14,501 bases of DNA from an uncultured Ruminococcus sp. (lineage in GTDB: Bacteria > Bacillota > Clostridia > Oscillospirales > CAG-272). Where the stretch lies: assembly GCA_902797495.1 (NCBI GenBank), contig CADBTH010000163.1, positions 1 through 14,501 on the forward strand. The letters run 5' to 3'. Position 1 is the first letter of the stretch. Every line of letters begins with the position of its first letter. The notes beneath the pieces were generated by a model that saw only the letters and a program-made list of their open reading frames with translations, had not been told where the DNA came from and did not search any database. Shown here piece by piece: positions 12,767 to 14,501 of this stretch. A program made the position numbers and the translations under genes.

Positions 12767-12795
12767 TAACCTAGTTTAGGTTATTTTTAATTAAA
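12767..12795 (+). terminator. A/T-rich inverted repeat, weak terminator or operator before the first lipoprotein gene
   Basis: TAACCTA (12767-12773) and TAGGTTA (12777-12783) form perfect 7-bp arms around GTT and are followed by TTTTTAATTAAAT. It could end the EamA unit weakly. It also lies 42 bases before the next ATG, where an operator or mRNA 5' stem-loop would sit. The surrounding 12723-12824 spacer is A/T-rich without a clear promoter pair. Confidence 0.4.
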
Positions 12796-12824
12796 TAATT
12801 AATTTCAGAAAGGGCATTCAAATC

Positions 12825-13418
12825 ATGAAAAAAGTATTGTCACTTACAATCGCTGCAGTCATTCTGCTCGCAGCGGCTCTCTCGTTCGCATCATGCGGCG
12901 CAGGGGAAGGCATCGTCGGCAAATGGAAGACCTCCATTGACTTCGGCGAAGTTATGAACGCTTCCGGCGAAGACGTTTCCGCAATGTTCGACGCATCCTC
13001 CCTCGAGGGCAAGACGGTAGATCTCGTCGTCGAATTCAAAGACAACGGCAAGTACGTTGCTGATTTCGACCAGGATCAGATCAAAGAAGTTATGACTTCC
13101 CTTATGGAGCCCCTTCTCGAGTCCCTCGCGGGCAGCGCAGGCATGTCCATTGACGACGTTCTCAAGGCTCAGGGCGCATCCTCCATCGAGGAACTGATCG
13201 ACGCTCAGCTCAACAGCAGCGAAGGCGAAGACCCCTACCACCACGAAGGCGACTACACGTACGAAGACGGCAAGCTGACTCTCGAAAAATCCGAGATCAA
13301 AGTCGAGCTCTCCGGCGACACTCTCAAGTTCGTTGAAGTCAACAACTCCGAAAGCGACGCAGAAGAGAACGCAATGCTCAGCGAAGCTCTTCTCCCGCTC
13401 GTATTCACACGCGGCTGA
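12825..13418 (+). CDS. Lipoprotein of a tandem pair (first copy), unknown function
   Basis: This secreted lipoprotein has 197 residues. The signal is MKKVLSLTIAAVILLAAALS followed by FASC, with Cys24 as the predicted lipid anchor; F at -3 is not ideal but is common in clostridial lipoboxes. The mature part starts GKWKTSIDF, then LVVEFKDNGKYVADFD (about 67-82), an acidic helical middle with IDDVLKAQ and ELIDAQLN, and an all-beta end (YTYEDGKLTL, VELSGDTLKFVEV, LPLVFTRG). The GKW opening and repeated strand pattern recall small lipocalin-like domains of Clostridia, a tentative parallel. It is paralogous to the next gene. GAAAGGG lies 10 bases before the ATG. It prefers GCA, GAC and TCC codons, unlike its neighbour, suggesting strong expression. 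Confidence 0.75.
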   Translation: MKKVLSLTIAAVILLAAALSFASCGAGEGIVGKWKTSIDFGEVMNASGEDVSAMFDASSLEGKTVDLVVEFKDNGKYVADFDQDQIKEVMTSLMEPLLESLAGSAGMSIDDVLKAQGASSIEELIDAQLNSSEGEDPYHHEGDYTYEDGKLTLEKSEIKVELSGDTLKFVEVNNSESDAEENAMLSEALLPLVFTRG

Positions 13419-13440
13419 TAAGAACTCATTCGAAACATCA

Positions 13441-13470
13441 AACGGAAGCGAAAGCTTCCGTTTTTTGTTT
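13441..13470 (+). terminator. Intrinsic terminator after the first lipoprotein gene
   Basis: AACGGAAGC (13441-13449) pairs perfectly with GCTTCCGTT (13454-13462) around a GAAA tetraloop and runs into TTTTTTGTTTT. It is a strong terminator, so the second lipoprotein gene is transcribed separately. Confidence 0.92.
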
Positions 13471-13489
13471 TCCTTCGACTCATACTCTC

Positions 13490-13518
13490 TTGACAAGACG
13501 AGGCGCTTATAATATAAT
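13490..13518 (+). promoter_or_regulatory. Perfect consensus promoter of the second lipoprotein gene
   Basis: TTGACA (13490-13495), 17 bases and TATAAT (13513-13518) match the sigma-70 consensus at all 12 positions. A second TATAAT at 13508-13513 overlaps by one base but is only 12 bases from the -35. The predicted start is near 13525, giving a leader of about 24 bases. Confidence 0.9.
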
Positions 13519-13548
13519 TTATTCGAAATCTTACTAAGAAGGTGCCTT

Positions 13549-14148
13549 ATGAAAAAAATCTTATCGCTCATTACGCTCTCCGCTCTTCTCCTCTCGCTCG
13601 TCCTGCTCGCCTCGTGCGGCGGAAAAACGGAGGGGGAAGGCTCGGCTCTGACGGGAAAATGGCAGACTAAGATCTCCTTTGAAAAACTGCTTTCAAACGC
13701 GGACGACCCGACTGCCTTCAAAGATATCGACCTCTCGGAATACTTCCTTACCCTGGTTTTTGAGTTCAAAGCGAGCGGCAGCGCGTCCGCGTCGGTCGAT
13801 TTGAAAGAAACGAGGGATGCGGCGAGGGAGCTTTTCGGAGAATACCTCGACCGCGTTATCGAGTCGAGCGGAAAGAGCGAGGATGAAGTGCTCTCCTCCA
13901 TGGATTACTCCTCGAGAGACGAGGCGCTCGACGATATGGTAAAGAACACCGACTTCTCGTCGTTCGGCAAGGAAACGGTAAAATACTCCTACGACGGCGA
14001 AACGCTCGACCTCGGCGGCGCAAAATTCAAAGCGAAGCTGAAGGGAGACGAGCTCATTTTCACCGAAGCGCTCCCGGAGAACGAAAAAGACGCGCCGTAC
14101 GCGTTCATCGAAAACTTCGTTCCGCTGACTCTTACAAGAGAAAAATAA
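13549..14148 (+). CDS. Lipoprotein of a tandem pair (second copy), unknown function
   Basis: This 199-residue secreted lipoprotein is a diverged paralog of the preceding gene. The signal is MKKILSLITLSALLLSLVLL followed by ASC, with Cys23 in a good lipobox (LASC). Shared landmarks in the same order are GKWQTKISF, LTLVFEFKASGSASASVD, an acidic helical middle (EDEVLSSMDYSSRDEALDDM) and the beta end (YSYDGETLDL, KAKLKGDELIFTEA, VPLTLTREK). AAGAAGGTG lies 5 bases before the ATG. It is flanked by its own consensus promoter and a strong terminator, so it forms a single-gene unit. Codons are GCG/AGG-rich compared with the first copy. No function is known. Calycin-like ligand binding is a guess from the strand pattern. 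Confidence 0.75.
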   Translation: MKKILSLITLSALLLSLVLLASCGGKTEGEGSALTGKWQTKISFEKLLSNADDPTAFKDIDLSEYFLTLVFEFKASGSASASVDLKETRDAARELFGEYLDRVIESSGKSEDEVLSSMDYSSRDEALDDMVKNTDFSSFGKETVKYSYDGETLDLGGAKFKAKLKGDELIFTEALPENEKDAPYAFIENFVPLTLTREK

Positions 14149-14153
14149 ACGAC

Positions 14154-14184
14154 AAAAAAACGTGCCGACAACGGCGCGTTTTTT
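14154..14184. terminator. Bidirectional terminator between the lipoprotein and the reverse-transcriptase-like gene
   Basis: The stem ACGTGCCG/CGGCGCGT (14160-14167 with 14172-14179, one G-T pair) has ACAA as loop, a run of A on the left and TTTTTT on the right. It therefore works in both directions for the two converging genes. Its right edge touches the stop codon of the - strand gene. Confidence 0.88.
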
Positions 14185-14501
14185 ATTGTTCCTTATTGTA
14201 AGCGTAATACTCGTGAACGAGGCAGCGGTATCCGAGGCGCTTGAGGTCTTCGTAGCGCACATTGAACCTCGATTTCGTCCGCTTTCCGCTGATAAGATAC
14301 CTCAGGCAGTCCGCGGCGTACCGGTCTATCTCGCGAAGACTCTCCGTCGTGTTTATCACCGAGAAGAACCAGCAGCTCCAGGTCAGATCGTTGTCGGTCG
14401 GGTCGTCGAGGAGTTTTCTGTTGAAGATGCGGATGAACGCCTTCGCGGCGCTCTCTCCTTCTACACCGTTGCGCTCTCTCCAGCGGAGGAGTCCCCTCGC
14501 C
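14183..14501 (-). CDS. C-terminal fragment resembling a bacterial reverse transcriptase (partial)
   Basis: About 105 residues lie in the window, open at the right edge and ending in TAA at 14183-14185. Readable features are LRWRERNGVEGESAAKAFIR, an aromatic segment LTWSCWFFSVINTTESL, then IDRYAADCLRYLISGKRTKS and a closing block YEDLKRLGYRCLVHEYYAYN. From memory, the last blocks (S-L-x-x-I-D-x-Y, C-x-R-Y-x-x-x-G-K, Y-E-D-L-K-x-L-G-Y-x-x-L-V-x-E-Y-Y) match the tail of reverse transcriptases found in Clostridia and Bacteroidetes outside group II introns. The catalytic palm (YxDD) would be outside the window, so the call cannot be confirmed here. The ORF is intact up to the edge and has its own terminator. 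Confidence 0.45.
   Translation of the reverse strand, partial: ARGLLRWRERNGVEGESAAKAFIRIFNRKLLDDPTDNDLTWSCWFFSVINTTESLREIDRYAADCLRYLISGKRTKSRFNVRYEDLKRLGYRCLVHEYYAYNKEQ

Noticed and set aside
13508..13513. First TATAAT as the -10 box of the second lipoprotein gene
   Set aside because: It is only 12 bases from the TTGACA; the overlapping second copy at 13513-13518 gives the optimal 17-base spacing.

Overview
The window looks like a chromosomal segment of a Gram-positive anaerobe, most likely a member of the Clostridia (Bacillota) from a gut- or rumen-type lineage. This rests on lipobox-type signal peptides on three extracellular proteins, strong purine-rich ribosome binding sites, near-consensus vegetative promoters, a duplicated clostridial-style opp locus and a moderate-to-high GC content. 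I see no phage, IS element, CRISPR array or tRNA. The species cannot be named from the sequence alone.

Layout. Positions 1-112 are the 3' end of rpsI (ribosomal protein S9, + strand), closed by a strong terminator. Positions 168-7946, on the - strand, hold an oligopeptide/dipeptide ABC transporter locus. In transcription order it runs: oppA-like lipoprotein, a 338-base structured gap, oppB, oppC, oppD, oppF and a small one-helix membrane protein. Both the binding protein and the OppC permease carry large extra segments. Further upstream on the - strand are a four-helix membrane protein of unknown function (8020-8562) and a PHP-family histidinol-phosphatase-like enzyme (8727-9500).

The PHP gene is divergent from an inositol-monophosphatase-family gene (9646-10440, +), and both have clear sigma-70-type promoters. 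The phosphatase gene converges on a cysteine synthase-like gene (10505-11434, -) across a shared terminator. Divergent from cysK is an EamA/DMT permease (11635-12582, +), whose stop codon overlaps the start of a 47-residue single-helix protein (12579-12722). Two tandem, diverged lipoprotein paralogs follow (12825-13418 and 13549-14148, +). The second has its own consensus promoter. The right edge (14183-14501, -) is the C-terminal 105 residues or so of a protein that resembles the tail of bacterial reverse transcriptases. Its body lies outside the window.

How the genes work together. OppA captures peptides at the cell surface, OppB and OppC form the channel, and OppD and OppF power uptake. 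The hairpin at the end of oppA and the structured gap before oppB would let the binding protein be made in excess of the membrane complex. The remaining genes are single-gene or two-gene units for metabolism and envelope functions, with no evident shared pathway. The parts most worth following up are the structured and possibly dispersed element at about 5367-5542, the enlarged OppA/OppC pair, the lipoprotein pair with its small membrane neighbour, and the truncated reverse-transcriptase-like gene at the right edge.
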